Below are positions 63,687-64,000 of a DNA stretch of 64,000 nucleotides, piece after piece. The notes under the pieces are model-generated. The model ran no database searches and was not told the DNA's origin. It worked only from the letters and a program-made list of their open reading frames with translations. The translations under genes were made by a program, and so were the position numbers. Source of the DNA: an uncultured Oscillospiraceae bacterium (lineage in GTDB: Bacteria > Bacillota > Clostridia > Oscillospirales > Ruminococcaceae); NCBI GenBank assembly GCA_934462925.1, contig CAKSIT010000010.1, positions 1-64,000 on the forward strand. Direction: 5' to 3'. Within the stretch, counting starts at the first letter, position 1, and each line of letters begins with the position of its first letter.

Positions 63687-64000
63687 TTTTGTTAGCTGCG
63701 AGTGCGACAGCAGCGGCTCAACGCGCTCTTTGCGGAACACGCGCGCCGTGTAGTTTTTGTACACCGCCATCACCCTGTCCGACAGCGCAAGCACCGTAAA
63801 CAGGTTCGGCAGCGCCATAAGCCCGTTAAGCACGTCTGAAACGCCCCACGCGAGCGAGAGGTCCGCGCACGCGCCCGCCACCGCAAAGCACAAAAACACC
63901 ACGCGGAACGGCGTCACCGCACGCTCGCCGAAAAGAAAGCGCGCAGCCTCCGCGCCGAATCCGCTCCACCCGACGACCGTTGTGAACGCGAAAAGCGCCA
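63684..64000 (-). CDS. Sodium:alanine symporter (AgcS family), C-terminal part
   Basis: The last 105 codons are in the window; the gene continues past its end on the minus strand. The sequence matches the family tail: LFAFTTVVGWSGFGAEAARF, then FRVVFLCFAVAGACADLSLAW and VLNGLMALPNLFTVLALSD, giving about three membrane helices before a basic cytosolic tail. AgcS proteins import alanine or glycine with sodium. The GTG at 63917 is an internal codon, not the start. The stop codon lies within the arm of the terminator hairpin. Confidence 0.85.
   Translation of the reverse strand, partial: ALFAFTTVVGWSGFGAEAARFLFGERAVTPFRVVFLCFAVAGACADLSLAWGVSDVLNGLMALPNLFTVLALSDRVMAVYKNYTARVFRKERVEPLLSHSQLTK

Overview
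The window reads as chromosome of a spore-forming, anaerobic clostridial Firmicute with fairly high GC, most likely of the Oscillospiraceae/Ruminococcaceae type. Supporting evidence: a complete spoIIAA-spoIIAB-sigF operon, Firmicute-type gene orders (infC-rpmI-rplT with an attenuated leader; plsX-rnc-smc-ftsY; yhbY-nadD-yqeK-rsfS; dgt-dnaG-rpoD), near-consensus sigma-A promoters with 17-bp spacers, and very large secreted proteins ending in dockerin-like modules. This is inference from gene content; no rRNA or tRNA gene is present.

Layout. 1-2514: a truncated two-domain ABC permease whose 5' end is replaced by the end of a mobile element, then a frameshifted metallo-beta-lactamase-fold gene. 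2739-21237: three giant secreted proteins that share a C-terminal module. The first two end in a dockerin. The third has lost its dockerin by a 150-bp deletion and is also split by a 230-bp MITE-like element. 21308-22681: infC-rpmI-rplT. 22748-37217: a long co-directional housekeeping block (TrmH-type methyltransferase, topA, trmFO, plsX, rnc, radical SAM, smc, ftsY, rdgB, yhbY, nadD, yqeK, rsfS). 37387-44524: rpsU, yqeG, an endonuclease-IV-like gene, an unknown gene, aroQ, an M24 peptidase, a second MITE copy, efp, a CD1247-like gene, hisC and a small unknown gene. 44582-47442 (minus): a diguanylate cyclase and a GH43 enzyme. 47717-55582: phosphomannomutase/phosphoglucomutase, rpmE, a YigZ-like gene, dgt, dnaG and two tandem rpoD paralogs. 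55694-58842: an ECF sigma factor with an overlapping single-pass membrane protein, probably its anti-sigma/sensor. 58916-60416: thrH, with a second type of MITE between its promoter and the gene, and a lipoprotein. 60469-61887 (minus): the spoIIA operon. 62109-64000: rlmI, a hairpin-rich spacer and the C-terminus of an AgcS transporter.

The most notable accessory signals are two small terminal-inverted-repeat element families. Family A has two full 230-bp copies plus an isolated right end at the window start. Family B has one 175-bp copy. They share an internal hairpin whose closing pair differs compensatorily. The other is decay of the dockerin cluster by element insertion and short-repeat deletion. 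Four sigma factors (two RpoD-type, one ECF, SigF) lie within 8 kb, an unusual concentration of regulatory genes. No CRISPR array, prophage or restriction system was seen.
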